Made by a program: the position numbers and the translations under genes. The notes below the pieces were generated by a model. The model did no database searches, was not told where the DNA came from, and saw nothing but the letters and a program-made list of their open reading frames with translations. Below are positions 11,833-36,832 of a DNA stretch of 64,000 nt, one piece after another. This stretch comes from Volvox africanus (lineage: Eukaryota > Chlorophyta > Chlorophyceae > Chlamydomonadales > Volvocaceae): the NCBI GenBank assembly GCA_030268105.1, contig BSDZ01000008.1, forward strand, positions 1,860,001 to 1,924,000, written 5' to 3'. Each line of letters opens with the position of its first letter. The first letter of the stretch is position 1.

Positions 11833-14800
11833 ATGTTTCCAACACGGCATCAGTCGGGGGTGCTCTGCAAGCATGGAAGTGGCGTCATCGGCATGAAGGT
11901 CTTTCGCGCAGCGATAAAAGCGCATGCTTCTGCACCACAGCAACCACCTGCTGACAGTATCAAGCAGCAGGCGACGCCGTCCATCGCCTATGAGGACCCC
12001 GAAGCCAAGTTCCGGCGTTACGGCAAAAACTTTGGAGGTATTCATAAGCTTAACCTAGACTGGCTGGAGGCAGTGCCTCGTGTGCGCATTCGGACCAAGG
12101 ACTCACGCCAGCTCGACGAGCTGTTGGAATTGGCAGTTCTGAATGAGCGCCTCGCGGGACGTTTGGAGCCATGGCAGGCGCGCCAAAAGCTGGAGTACTT
12201 GCGTAAACGACGAAAGAACTGGGAGCGCATTTTTGAGTACGTTACGAAGCAGGACGCTGCTGCTACCCTGGCCATGATCGAGGAGGCCAACCGAAAGGTC
12301 AGGCCGTGAACCCGTTTCCGCGTATAAAAGCAAAATGGATAGGTGTGTCTGGTCGCACTCACCATTTAGGGTAGCGCGCCTCCGTTTGTTTCCGGAAACT
12401 TCACAAGTAGTCAGTTATAGGCAAACGTTGTGTATAGACCGCGCCGCTGAGCTTACCCTGCCAGGTATTGAAGTCATATGCTCTATGTCTGGTATATGTG
12501 TTGTGCGGCTTCCATTTTACCAGGTAGAGGAGGCCTTGACGGAAGAGACGCGCGAACGGACCGCGGTTGGCGAGTTGCGGGAGCAGCTGCAGAACCTGCA
12601 ACTCCAGGTGCAGGAGGCACAGGAGCGCCTGAAGCTCACGCAGGCGCGCGTGGAGCAAAACCTGAATCGCGTGAATGAGCTGAAGGCGGAGGCGGTGAGT
12701 TACCTTGTATGCGGTAGGCAGTCGAGCCCTGCCTGGAGTACCGGTGGCTGCATGAGTGGAAGCGAGACGCTTCTAATCGTTTCTTCCTGTCACCCATTTC
12801 GTCTACTGCGCTTCCGTTCGGACTCATATACGGAGTACTTGATAGATTGAGGGTCTAGTCTGGACCTGGATTCGAACCTAGGTATAGTATACTGTGTTGT
12901 ACCATGATCCGTGATGACACGTGTATGTCTTGCGGTGACACAAGGTATGTCCTTGCTTAATATATGTGTAACACCATCGACAAAAGATCGCAACGGACTT
13001 ACGTGATATGGAAGCATCAGTGAAGAGGCCGGACTGATACAGAAACTGACGCAAGGCTCTACTATGCCACTGACGCGGTGTGTATGCACGTGATGATTAG
13101 GTTGTGCAAGTGTAATGTTATTTTCATGGGTTGTGTGGTATGCGCACATTTGTTCATGCATATGCGTGCCAAATGGTTCGCCCAGTGTTCCACCATAATG
13201 CAGATTCCGAACCGGCCTGCCTGGATTTGGCCTCCGCTGCACAGGTCACCCTGGAGAGGTTCCGGAGCAGCTTGAGCGGTGCGAACAATGCCACCGCGCA
13301 ACAGGAGAAGATTCAGGCGGCTGCATCGCGGGGCGTTGCCGCTGCGGCACCTACACAGGCCGTGGTGGTACGTGAGGCCGACGCCGGCAAAACAGTCCAC
13401 GCGATGTTGACTGAGACCACACCAACGAACTCCTCCGCTGCACAGGCTGTGGGCGCCCCGGGCCGGCGCAGCAAGGCCGCCATGCGGCGCGGCCGCGGGC
13501 TGGAGAGTAGCCTGGAATTCGAGGCGGGGCTGCGCAACTTTTGGTACCCGGCCGAATTCTCGGCGGTGAGGATAGCGGGCTGGGCTGGACTGGAGCGCTG
13601 TCCTTGATTTGGCAGCGAAAGCAGAAGGGGGCTATTACTCTACTGACTCTCCTCACGGGGCCGCGGGTTTGGAGAGCGCAGTTTTGTCTTTGGGTGCGAA
13701 CCCACCCGGTGGATGATGTAGGTGATACGCGCTCCATAAGCTGATGGTTGCTGATAGTCGCTGATCTCCACCGACGCATGGATCGATGACTGCTGAACTG
13801 CTCGCCCCTCTGTCCGGGTTCTGTAGAAGCTGGGCAAGGATACGCTTGTGCCCTTTGAGCTGTTCGGGGAGCCGTGGGTCATGTTCCGGGACGAAAAGGG
13901 ACAGCCGGCCTGCATTAAGGACGAGTGCGCGCACCGGGCCTGCCCCCTGTCGCTCGGGAAGGTAGGTGTCCAGGGAGCCCCTGGTATCTGCTGGTTTGTG
14001 TGCTGGGGGAGTGTTGTGGTGACTGCCTGGCTGCTTTCCGCTTGACTGGTTCCTGTGCCTGTGCTGCCTTGTGGTGTAAGTGTCCTCTGAATGAGTGTAA
14101 CTACCTGGGAGTCCAGGATTGTAACGCCTGACCATTTTGACAGCTGGCTGCAACTGATATCACGACTGCCACTTACACGCCCCTAGGTGGTCGAGGGCCA
14201 GGTGGTCTGCGCGTACCATGGCTGGGAGTTCAACGGTGACGGACACTGCACCAAGATGCCCTCCACGCCGCACTGCCGCAACGTTGGCGTGTCCGCACTG
14301 CCGTGTGCTGAGAAGGACGGGTTCATCTGGGTGTGGCCGGGTGATGGACTCCCGGCACAGGTAAGGCGGAAATTTAATTTGGGCATGTTGAAGGGCGCTT
14401 CTCACTGCTTCTAGACTCGGTCACAGCCTACGTCTTCCGTTTTTCTCATCATGTCGGCGTCTTGATAGTTTGCGCCAACTTGCTTACGCTCGACTTCACG
14501 TTTTGCCAACCCATGGTTCCGCTCGCTCCGCCATTTCCGCCGCCCGGCCAGACGCTCCCCGATTTCGCGCGGCCACCAGAGGGCTTCCAGGTACACGCTG
14601 AGATCATGGTGGACGTTCCCGTGGAGCACGGGCTGTTAATGGAGAACCTGCTCGACCTGGCGCACGCACCCTTCACCCACACCACCACTTTCGCCCGCGG
14701 CTGGCCCGTGCCGGACTTTGTCAAGTTCCACACCAACAAGATGCTGTCCGGCTACTGGGATCCGTACCCTATTGACATGGCCTTCCAGCCACCATGCATG

Positions 14801-15250
14801 GTCTTGTCGATGATTGGGCTGGCGCAGCCGGGCAAGATCATGCGCGGTGTGACGGCCTCGCAATGCAAAAACCACCTGCATCAGCTGCACGTGTGCATGC
14901 CGTCAAAGAAGGGTCATACACGGCTGCTGTACCGCATGAGCTTGGACTTCATGCCCTGGGTGCGCTATGTGCCGTTTATCGACCGCGTTTGGAAGCAGGT
15001 TGCGGGACAGGTCCTCGGGGAGGATTTGGTGCTTGTCCTGGGTCAGCAAGACCGGCTGCTCCGCGGCGGAAACACGTGGTCCAACCCGGCACCGTACGAC
15101 AAGCTGGCGGTGCGGTACCGCCGATGGCGCAACTCCGTGAGTCCCAATGTTGCCGGCCCCGACGGCCCGGCCCCAACGAACCCCGTGGCGATGAGCGCTG
15201 GGCAGATGTTCTCAATTGACGAGGACGTGAATGAGCCGTTGATGCAGTAA
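11833..15250 (+). CDS. CAO: Chlorophyllide a oxygenase
   Basis: Six exons join in phase: 11833-12297, 12524-12694, 13245-13565, 13827-13961, 14187-14360 and 14552-15250 (TAA), giving about 654 aa. The enzyme converts chlorophyllide a to chlorophyllide b in the plastid by two oxygenations of the C7 methyl group. Visible features, in order: a basic, Ala/Ser-rich N-terminus that fits a transit peptide; a regulatory region with the block [20 protein letters not shown]; a coiled-coil segment in exon 2; a linker in exon 3; a Rieske [2Fe-2S] site (CAHRAC in exon 4, CAYHGW in exon 5); and the mononuclear iron motif [12 protein letters not shown] in exon 6. The length matches algal CAO. The ATG at 11833 is the first in-frame start before the conserved region; a later Met would shorten the transit peptide. 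Confidence 0.97.
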
Positions 15251-18200
15251 GGGGAGATGCGGGCGGCAAGCAGTGGAGTGCCGGACACGGCTTAAAAATG
15301 TATTGGCTGATCGTGAGCGCGCTGCAGTGTTCATAGAGAGAAATTGGATTTGGGAAATTATTGATACCCATTCGAGCCTACAGTCTGTGACCATGAGAAG
15401 CTGCATGTTGGGCAGGATATTTGGAGACGGCGGTCTGCCGCAGCATGCGGTTACTGGAAGAGAGAGGCAGAAGTTTTAAAGGTGTGGATGTTTGTGGTAT
15501 GGCTGCAGAGGCAATGCATGCAGCTAAGTTTTGCTGTCTTCGAGGCAGGGGTGTGGCGTGCTGCGTGGCAGCCCTATAGCTTACAGGCATTACTTGAAAG
15601 CCATTTGGGCTGAACTATATCCTGGATGGGGTCTTATGGCGGGTTTTCTTACGGAGAGCGAGCCTCGGCCCCGGAGAGCAAAGCGTTGCCAGACGTAGAT
15701 TTAGCATGTTACTAGGGCCCGAGCAGAGCGTTGACATGATTTTTGGTTTTGATTGCACTGCGGCAAGGACTATGGGTTTTGCCATCTCGGAGCTTGAAAC
15801 GCGTTCTTTGAGCCAGCAAGGGCTCCTGGGCCGCACGGCAGCATGGGCATGTACGGCATCTTGGGTGCGCGTCAAGAACCATCATCACCAGCACGTGTGC
15901 CGTGACGTGCCGTGCGCTACTGCCTGCCGAGTTCGGCAGCCGTAAGCTCTTGCTCGTCTGGCACTGTGAATGAGTGCATTAGATCTGGTCGAGTGCCGTG
16001 AGGTGGTGGAGAGGAGCTGCTGGCTGAAACATGTATGAGCCGAGGGAGCGTGTGGTGGTGTTTGGTGAGGTTGTGGGTCCGAGTCCGCGCCCGAGCCAGG
16101 CCGAGAAGCAATCAAGCGTGCCATGGCGTGTGACCCGGGTGCAGCCCGCTTATGTTGGCAATGGCTCGTAGAGGAATTGAAGGCTTTGGGTGTTTGGTCT
16201 GATCCGGTCTCAAATTCGGTCTTCTGGTCTATCCCAGGGCCCGGGGAAGGGCGACCCCGGCGATCCCGCAGCGGGCTGGACTTGCTTGCGGCACTCCCTG
16301 CTCTGTGTCTGGGCGGAGGAGCTAAGGAGCTAGCTGCCGGACCGACAGCGCTGAGGTAGAGTTGAAACGCGCCCCTCTGCATGTAGGAATCCAACATATC
16401 TTCTGTTTAAAGCAAGCGGGGCCTGCACGTCGGACCGGCTGCCCTATCTGGACGCGGCCTGACTGTGCGCCTTCGCTACTGTTCCAGTTTGTTGTTATTT
16501 GACATGGCTTGATTGGGGGTGTGTTTGTGTATGGTTTGAAGGAGGATTTGTGTGTGCGTGTATATGTGTAACGTGTTTTTTTTTGCTTTTCTGATGCCGC
16601 GGCGTCGGCTGGGCGGCTGGGAAGGGTCCCACGGGCATTTGAAGTCCTGGAGCAATGACTGCTGTCATGGGGCAGAATCTGTCATCTGGGTTTTTGGCCC
16701 AGACTGGCCAAAATGCTTCCTGACTCCGCGGGTCTCCCTTGTGAGAGATTTAATCAAATTCCCAATATTGATACACCCGCCCTTTACGTAACCCCTTGTC
16801 CATAACCCAATTTTGGTCTACGTGTTTTTGGCATGCCGTCTGAGAAGACAACTTATGTTCAGCTTGTAAGCCTGGTACGCGTCAAACCCCTTGCGCCCGG
16901 ATTTTGTAATGGGATTAGGTGCTAACGTAAACAGTAATGTGCTTCTGAAGGCGCGTGGTCGGAATCTGCTGTCTCAATTGGGTTGTTTGTTTATAACGGT
17001 TTTTGTACAGGAGGTGAGCCTGGACGGCAGATGTGTAAATGGCTGATATTGGTTGGAGGTGCTGTAATCAGAGCCGTCTGCACCAAAACTGTGAGAACCC
17101 GAGCAAAGCGTTGTTTGCATTTTCGTTTTGACCCTCCAGCACGTTCGATAAGGCGCCTGAAGCCTATGACAAAATCGCCCAACCATAAGGTGTATTTATC
17201 GGTGTTAAGCATTGATGTATCCTTGCAGTCTACTTTACGCATAGTGGTCATCATCGCAAGCTTATCATGGCAATCGTTTGTGAGGCGGAGGTGGAGGCAA
17301 CCGTCTGTGGTCCCATGATGGTGGATGTCAGCTCTACCTGCAGCCAGTCCTGTGAATCAGCACGAGACCTACACCCTCGTCATTCGAGCAGGTCTATCGG
17401 TATGATGAATTCAACCCTCCCTGGCTCATGCGCTCTCCTAAACTACAGTCTGGAACCTGCACCTCCGGATAAGGCCCCTAAAGCATATGGCATATATAGA
17501 ATACCTGCATTATTCCACATCTACATCCCCATCACCCCCAGCCAGGTAGGGTCCTGAGCGTTAGCACCCTCAGTGGTATCCATCACACCGATCGTACCCC
17601 GGTCCGCTACGCTCAGGCATTCTATGGTCAGTGGTAGTTAGTAATAGCCGTACAGTCAATCGCATGTATGGAAACCAGGAAAGGTGACAAGAGAAAGGGA
17701 TGAAACGCGCGAGAGGTATGAAAATGGCAGATAGCGCATTATTTAGAGCCCTATGCTTAGGCGTCCTTGGCCCTAAGACCCTCGTGACCAGGTTGAGCTC
17801 TCCCGCATATGATGGTTACAATGGTGGCTGAACAATGTTAGCCTTTAGATAGATTATAGCTTGTCCCCCGGCCGATCTGTGCAGGCTGCAGAGATTGAAG
17901 GAAGACGAGGTAGTTGGTGCAAGATTGGAGCTTGGATGAGTGTATCATATACTTCGATAATTTGGAGATTGTCATCAACACTTGATGGAAAACGGCCTCT
18001 GTAACCTTTACTTCGGGGGGCTTTGGAACCGCTAAGTGCTGCGCTAATCTTATTACGCCCATTCCGGCTGCCTTCCGGGCAATGGCCTCGTGCTCCGGTT
18101 GTGGCCTGCATTCCTGTATATTTTGCGTGCTCTCTCTTTCGTGCCTTTGCTCATGCAGCTTGGAGGGCGACATCATAGAAGCATGTAATGGATTTAAGGA

Positions 18201-18888
18201 GCAGCGGTCCCAGAAAGGTGTCCATCACAAGCGGTTGTCTTGTACCGGTACTGGTTCGGTGTCTGTCGTGGATGCATATACAGCTTAACAATTCGTCGCA
18301 GTCTGCGACAGAAATAGGGATCTAACTCACGAGCAAAACTTTCTTTATTCCACGATTTTTAACGACACCAGTCCAATTCACTTGGAAGTAAGCAAAGATG
18401 TCCTCGACCGTTATGGTCCCCAAGACCGCAGGAGTCCCCACTCTTGCGACTAACAGCCAGATCGAATACCTAATTAGCCAAACACCTCCATCCCTTCTTC
18501 GCCCAATGGATTTCTTTGTGGGCTGGCATGGCGTCCTTACCTTGGCCTACAGGTGCTATCAAGTTTCTCACGCGCGATATTATATGGCGTTTCAATGAAA
18601 GCCTCCAATTCGCCGGGTATAAGCTTGCGTCATTAAGCAGGCATCGGGTAGCGTTGGCGTGGCACCGGCCCAACGGCACATTAGTAACGATCCTCCTGTC
18701 TTCCGATCTATGCCTTGTCACACGATATTCGTGCAGCTAATGACAGCCTCTGGCTTTGTCGCCTTATTGCAATGACCTGCTCGCTTGTAACGCACCTCAA
18801 CAAAGGCGTTATCAAGACCCTCTCGCCCCCAACCTTTGTCATGCGCACCGGGTCGCTCTACTGTCCATTCCCTCTCTCCGTTTCACAG
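15251..18888. other. Intergenic region with unrecognised coding-like relics
   Basis: No gene is supported with confidence. A plus-strand stretch near 17384-17555 ends in a good donor-like GTAGGG. A minus-strand frame at 17838-18176 and plus-strand frames at 18398-18598 look somewhat protein-like, but I cannot place them in a family. The 5' exons of the gene whose first recognised exon starts at 18889 may lie near 18390-18830. The first TGTAA after the CAO stop is near 16567, so either the 3' UTR is long or another signal is used. Confidence 0.5.
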
Positions 18889-20800
18889 CGGATTCCCACC
18901 CGCGCTCCTGGAACTTAAGCACGCAATCAATGATACTGTGGAGGGGCTCCCGCCCGAGTATTCAGGCTCCAAATGGCCCAAGACATCGCTGGGCGCGCTG
19001 CACGATAAGGCCCGCCTGACGCCAGAGCAGCTGGAGCGTCTGAATGTCATTTGCAAGTAGGTAATGTTACGCAGCTTCGGGTGCATGCCCCCAGGGACCT
19101 ATGAGGATATGGCTATCGGATATCGTAATTACTTCATTTCTATCTTCGTGTTGGATTAAATGTAATTCCCGAGGTACGTGGTACGAGTAACCGAGACCTT
19201 GTCGTTGCTGCCCTACTGTATCTCTTTAACCGGTGCGCTGCGGTTTGTGGTGGTTGAATGAGTCCATGCAGCCCAAACGAAGGGGCCTGATGTGACTTCC
19301 ATTTTGCGCGAGTGCTACCCCACTGATCCTTACCCAGCCTGGGACTCCTCCCCTCTGTTGCAAGGCGTCCGCCGATGCTGATTCCTTGTCGCCTCCCCTT
19401 CGCCTCTTCGCCAACCCCTTCAGGGAGGAGACCGCCAAACTATCTCAGGAAGCCGATGAGCAGGTGGGATACAGAGCGCGCGTGTGATCGCATTACATAT
19501 ACAACTGGGGTTGAGCGCATTCGCGGGCGCGCGCGAGAGAGATGACACTGATTTGGAATATCCGGTTGTAACCCCACAGGCAGTGCTGGTTGACCAGCTC
19601 ACTGTCGTCTTCTACGGGTGCAGGTGGGTGTGGGTTGGCGGATTGGGATGTCGGTACTGGACGAGCTGATGAGCTGGTCTGGCTGGGCAGGTTGGGCTGG
19701 GTGTTGGCTGGTGTGGGTGTTGGGTGTTGGCCGGTGGGTGGTAAGGGTGGTCCGCACTCTCTGCTGGGTTGGGCGCCACATCCTGTGTGGTGCTTGGCTC
19801 TTTGCATGGCTCCTTCCCTGACCCTGTCATGGGTGGGACTTGGGATCCGCCGCTGCAGCCACGCGCCACTGCCTTCTGTGCTGGTTGCCCAAAACAAGCA
19901 AATCTCTTTCCATACCGCATAACCCGGCTTCCAGCCACCACGTTGCCGATCGTGCATTCCCAAACTCCAAAGGGTGGTGCGTGGTCCTGGTTTCAGTATT
20001 TGGTTATATGGCATGCAGGTGCTTAGAGCGGAGGCTCCTTGAGCACGTGGTGCCTTTGCACCCCACCGCGCCTTTGGATTCCCGCCTAGTGGAGGTTTCG
20101 GAGCTCCAACGAGTGCGTGATGTGGTTTCGGAGGCGGAAAGCCCAGCATACTGGTTCTTGGCGAGCAAGGACGGCAATCGGGAGAGCCACTACCGGTGGG
20201 GAGGGGCACTACCAGGAAATGTAGAAGATCTAGACAGATCTGGAAGGTCTACTAGCGAGATCTGGAAGAGAAAATAAGCAGCTCCAGGGAGTATTGTTCC
20301 GCCTAAGAGAGGCATAAGGATCTCAAGACTATGAGACAGGCAATCTGGAGGGGCACCTACTGCAAGGAGGTGAGACCCCGGACGTGTGCTTCAAACAGCC
20401 GGGTCGTGTCAGCTCCACTGTGGGCCGCAAACCTCCCTCGTCCCGCGGTGTCCCTTTCCCCTGTGTGTTATGATTTCAGGAGCTCGTATCTCGGGGTCAC
20501 GTTGGTTCACGACCTGGCTGTGTTCCACGACGGGGTCTCTAACCGCGCTGCTGCTAAATACGGGTCTGACCTACCAGGTATGCGATGGATGGCTGCCTCA
20601 GCCTCCTCTGCCTTACGACTTCCACGTGACGTTCCCGACGTGACTTGAATTGCACGTGACTTCTCCGCATGGTGTCCTCGGACGGCATTTCAGGTATTGT
20701 GGAGGCATTCCGTGCCCGAGTCGAGGCCGAGATGCCGGGACTGTACAGGTGGTTTAAGGACTCCTCGTTACACAGTACCGTACGTGCACTTATGGGCTGA
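18889..20800 (+). CDS. 2H-phosphoesterase / RNA ligase-like protein (5' end unresolved)
   Basis: Six exons join in phase: 18889-19056, 19424-19463, 19580-19623, 20019-20195, 20480-20577 and 20694-20800 (TGA). Readable blocks are GSKWPKTSLGALHDKARLTP, LVDQLTVVFYGCR, CLERRLLEHVVPL, YLGVTLVHDLAVFHDG, MPGLYRWFKDSSLHSTVRAL. From memory this layout matches plant proteins annotated as RNA ligase/cyclic nucleotide phosphodiesterase-like. The closing LHSTV could be one H-x-S/T-x motif of the 2H phosphoesterase fold, but I do not see a convincing second motif, so the catalytic assignment is weak. The first exon starts in mid-codon, so an upstream exon with the start codon is missing. Confidence 0.5.
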
Positions 20801-23202
20801 TGACTTGTGTACGTATAAGGTACCAGCGAACTATTCCATATTGGGTGGAATCTATTTGCTGAGGAGAAAAGGGTAGAAAATGAATCAGAGTTCTGTTTGG
20901 GTACTTATAAATATTGTTATCGGAGACTTTTCCCTCCTGTATCTTTTCGGTCCAGTCACAGCACATACGCAGCCAAATATGCATGCATGCGTCACATCAT
21001 AACATTCAATGTATGTACCTGGTTTCGGAGTTTTTCTTGCATGTGTGGTCGGGGATTGGGGCATACATGTGTGACGTTTTGGTTCCTGGGAGGCGGACGA
21101 AGGAGGAGGAGGAATCGAAGCGGACGAGCGAGATGGGTAATTGGGGTGAGCAAAGACGAGAGGGAGAGGAGGGAGCTTGGAAGGCGGATGCCTATCGGAA
21201 GCCCTTCGGAGACGTGAACAGATGGCCAACAGGGACTGTGCGGAAGTGGATGATCGTGTATGGGTGAGCAGGCCCATGTTGGTGGAGCCGTAAATAACCA
21301 ACGAAGGGGTGGGAGAGCGAAAAGCAAGGCTGCTATACGTGCCATCCAAAACTCGTGTAGCAGCCTTGCTTTCCTTTTTCTTCCCCTCTTCCTCTCTCTC
21401 TCTCACACACACATACACAGACAGACACACATGCATGGCAGGGCGGGTCCCAGTCCCTCAGCCCTGCTCAATGAATTCACGTCATCTCTAATTCCTTACA
21501 TAACACACGGCCCCGACCCCGACCAAGAGCGGGCCAAAGACCCTCAACAGGTAGAGGGCAGGGGTGCCCCCATGTCGATGAACGGTGAAGGACCCGATTG
21601 TAGTGACCTGCGAGCTGACCAGGAGCGGAGTTGACGCCTTAGTTGATTCGGCAGAGTCCGCTGGATGCCGGTGGTGGGTGCTGAACCCGGGAAGAGCACT
21701 GAATTAGGAGAAGTCGGCATGGGAGACCGGATGAGGGTGCCCCGAAATACCGTGGAAGTAGGGACTGCCAGGTTAGTGGCCACGGGTGAAGCTGTACCCC
21801 CCTATCCCACACACACACGGCACATGGCTTTACGCACAACAGCAACACCAGCTGCCGTACAACGTGTACTACTATTATCACTGCTGTATACGAACCGGCA
21901 GTTTCGCCAGCTTACTTGTCGTCGGTCCAAAGCGGGCATCTTCATCGCTGCGATATCCTACAATTCTACGCAGGGAGACCATGACTTGTTGATCTCAGAC
22001 GTTAACGAGCAAGTCCGCACATCTCATTCATGAAAATGGTGGTCAGGCCGGATCAGAATATGTGTCACATTAATTAACGAGACCTTGCTGAGACAGCGGC
22101 AGCCGCAGCTCCTACCGCAACCTCAGCAGCCGCAGCAGGCGATATGTATATGACAAAAGTAGCAACAGCAAGCAATATTCCAGACAACATCGCAAATCGT
22201 TGAGTTCTGCCAAGACTACTCTCACAACGCAATATGCGTCTGGTGATGCTCGTGTTGGCAACGCGTGATGGGCTGCTGTGCAAGGCGGCACAACCTTCCC
22301 AACTCACCGTGTACGGGTAAAGATGATAGATCCATTTCCAGACCGTGAGAAATGTATCAAATTCTCCTAGCTAGACAGGTGAGACCCTCGTCTTTCCTTG
22401 CCAACCCATGATCATGTTGAAGCAGGAACACATCGTGCCCCGGCTACGTACCCCTGTGCGTGCACACAAGCTCATGTACACACACAAATACATAATACAT
22501 TCACCTGGCGCCGCCTTAGCACCCTAATATTCAATGCACATATATCGCATGTCAAACGGTGTGGTACGTGTAATGAGTGAGAGTGAGATGCACTTCAGCA
22601 CATCTGCACTGTGCAGCAATATTGCACTGGTACTTCGCCGCCTGCCATTGGAATAAGCCCGCCATCTCACGGTTTAGTCATCTACTAGAAAATTCAAGAG
22701 GATAATGCTCCCTTTTGCTAAACTCACTCGCTCGTCCAGTAGCAGAGAGCCGTACCATGTCTCACTCTTGGCAGAATATTTCTCAAATACTGCCTGACCC
22801 CGGGAGATAACTACTCTCTATATATGGAGTAGCGTCAACTCCTTAGCCCCAGTCAACACATGGTAAGGCCAAACTTTTCGTAAAGGCCTTCCCATTCAAT
22901 GCATGACAGTGCCACGAGGCGAGATCTCCACCATCTCGATCCAATTATCCTGACGCATATGTAATCATATGATATAGAACATACATGCACAACACGCACA
23001 TGCACATGGCCCTCCTTTCACCACTTGATTGCTCTATGTGACCTGTGTGAAATGGGCACGCTTGTCGTGCAGTCGTAATCGTAGAGTCGTACCTACAAAA
23101 CTTAGTAAAATTTGCACATGGTCCCCATGTATAAGAGCTTCGGCTTATTGGCTTTAGATGTAGCCTTTACCTGCCTCACCACAAAGACCCGACCCGATTT
23201 TG
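20801..23202. other. Convergent intergenic region, repeat-bearing
   Basis: The 3' ends of two convergent genes face each other here. Apart from the repeat element at 21083-21815 I see no supported gene. From about 22030 the sequence is AT-richer and shows no coding features. Confidence 0.6.
21083..21815 (-). mobile_element. Dispersed repeat element, longest copy
   Basis: About 730 bp. Its right part (21504-21815), read on the minus strand, matches 62718-63015. Its left part (21083-21605) is nearly identical to 25137-25622. Shorter copies lie at 1-80 and 47935-48140. It contains a 15-bp perfect inverted repeat (21321-21335 with 21358-21372). No transposase frame is visible, so it is probably non-autonomous. 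Confidence 0.75.
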
Positions 23203-34853
<11,651 letters not shown>

Positions 34854-36832
34854 TCGAATCTCCTTATTTCATGCGGCTACTGCGAGTGTTACGTAGAGCT
34901 TTGGTGTACGGCGTGGAACCGCTTGGAACTTCGAATGCTTCTAGCCGTCGTATAGTATCGTATCGTGAAGTCGGTTACCCCGTAAGTAATTGCCCTCGTA
35001 CAGTTCCAGGTGCTTAAAAAATCTTAATATCAAAAATTTGCTTATGCTTCGCTCCGGCTGTTCTTCCTTAACCGTCTTGGGTGGGCTCCTCTGAACATGT
35101 GTTCCAATGTTCGAGCAGTCTTGAAGCTTGCTAGGATGGCCATGTTACCACTTGCAAGCTATGGAATGACATAAAGAAAATCTGCTTGTTATTTGTAGCC
35201 TTGCTATAGTGTGTGTATTCGGCGAGAATTCAGCCGGCCAACGGGTAGCTGTGATGTATGAAGGCGAGGATGAATTGCGAGGATTAACCATAAACTCAGG
35301 TAACATAGGGCTATGAAGTAGTAAAAGATTTTGATTTTAATCGTTTAAGAAATAACTGTCCAAAACATGTTTAAATAAACAGTGTTTAAGGTAGAGTTAC
35401 ACTCCGCGCAGTTTAGGGGGTCCAGGAATGCCGTGCAACTCCTAGAGGTATGTAAAAGCTATAATATGCCTAAGAATTTGATGCTTCCGTACCAGATGTT
35501 CCAGGAAAGCAGAGCGTTGGGCCCAGAAGCCCAGAGAGCTGCTGGGCCACTCGGCCCGTACGGCAACATTTTTGCGTTGACTGCCGCGAAAAGCGCCATC
35601 GGACAGCTAAATGAATAGTGCTTAAAAGTTCAAACAATATTTTGAAATTCAAAAGGAACATGGAAGTCGCAATTAATGACTGACCTCATCTGCGCGAGGC
35701 CTCGCTCTGTTGAGATCACATTGATGTTTTCTGTGGAGCATGTTTGGCTTCAATACGATATTATATAATTCACAGACATGTATGTCTAAATAAGCTACGG
35801 ACGGGGAAAGGGCGAGAAGCGGGTTGAACGTGGCCACGAAGCCAAAGTATGGAAGCACACTCACAAGATGAAAATTATTAATCATCCTAAAGTTTTACAT
35901 CTCAATTTAAAACGCAAAGATGGTTTGCGTTTTGCACCTTCGTGTGTTCGTGTACGGCTGCTTGGAACAGGAATCGCACGGAAGCAGGTAGCAATCATTA
36001 ATATTTAGGTATAGTGTTGAAATGGGATAATAATATGATGATACGAACTCGATAACTTCACTCTGCAGAACATTTTATGCGATCTCAACAGAGGATGGCC
36101 TCGCGTAGACTCACAGGAGATCAGTAACTGATTGCGCCACCCAGGTGCCTAATTTTAAATTATTATTTTTTGCCAACATATATTGTTTTAGCTGTCCGAA
36201 GACTCAGCTTGCGACAGTCAGCGCAAAATGGCGGCCGTATGGGCCGAGTGGCCTAACTCTGTAGGCCCAGCTTTTGGCTCCGATTTTTAAATTTCTCCGA
36301 CCTCCAACGGAGAGCTTCATAGTCTGTTATGTTTCTAATTGTCAACTTTGTAATTGGCTACCGATACGAAACTTTAGTTTGGAATACATGATAACGGTTG
36401 CCCATCCTCGTTACTTTCCGGTAAGCGATTTCCATCGCATTCCAGTTTTTGACATCAACGCAATAAATTGCTGAACATAGTTTAGAAGGATATGCCTGAA
36501 AATACCAAATGAACACTAAGTGCTGTTGGTACCGTAATAACACCATGTAGCACATATCATCCTCGAAGCGTGCGGTTTATACTTAGCACGGTTTATATTT
36601 AGCACAACATACTCGACTGCCTTCCTTCCCACCTCGAATAAACCCTTCATACATACAGCTGTCAATGGTGTCCCCGACGCTGCTAAAACAAGATTCTCTT
36701 CCTCAGCAAGCGGGCAATATCCAGCCCATGTGCGGCTTAGCACGTCTGGAGTGTCATTTAACAGATTGGGAGCAGGGAGTTCCGCAGACATTCCACTTCG
36801 GAAGTCGGCGGGTTCATCATCCGCGAAAGTCC
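34854..36832. other. Bidirectional promoter region between two head-to-head genes
   Basis: The start codons of the PstS-like gene (34853, minus) and the receptor-like gene (36833 or 36866, plus) face away from each other across about 2 kb. No gene is supported between them. The region contains the foldback repeat at 35470-36310. Confidence 0.65.
35470..36310. repeat. Degenerate long foldback (inverted repeat) element
   Basis: Segment 35470-35620 resembles the complement of 36180-36310; both share GCCGTA-C/T-GGGCCGAGTGGCC and TTAGCTGTCCGA. Segment 35680-35740 resembles the complement of 36065-36125 (GATCTCAACAGAG, GGCCTCGCG). The nested order is that of a foldback element. The minus-strand GGTGGCGCAATCAGTTA near 36140 resembles a tRNA A box, so a SINE origin is possible. 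Confidence 0.6.

Noticed and set aside
36138..36260. tRNA-like sequences (GGCCGAGTGG, GGTGGCGCAATCAG)
   Set aside because: No complete cloverleaf or convincing B box could be found, so no tRNA gene is called; a SINE origin is only mentioned.
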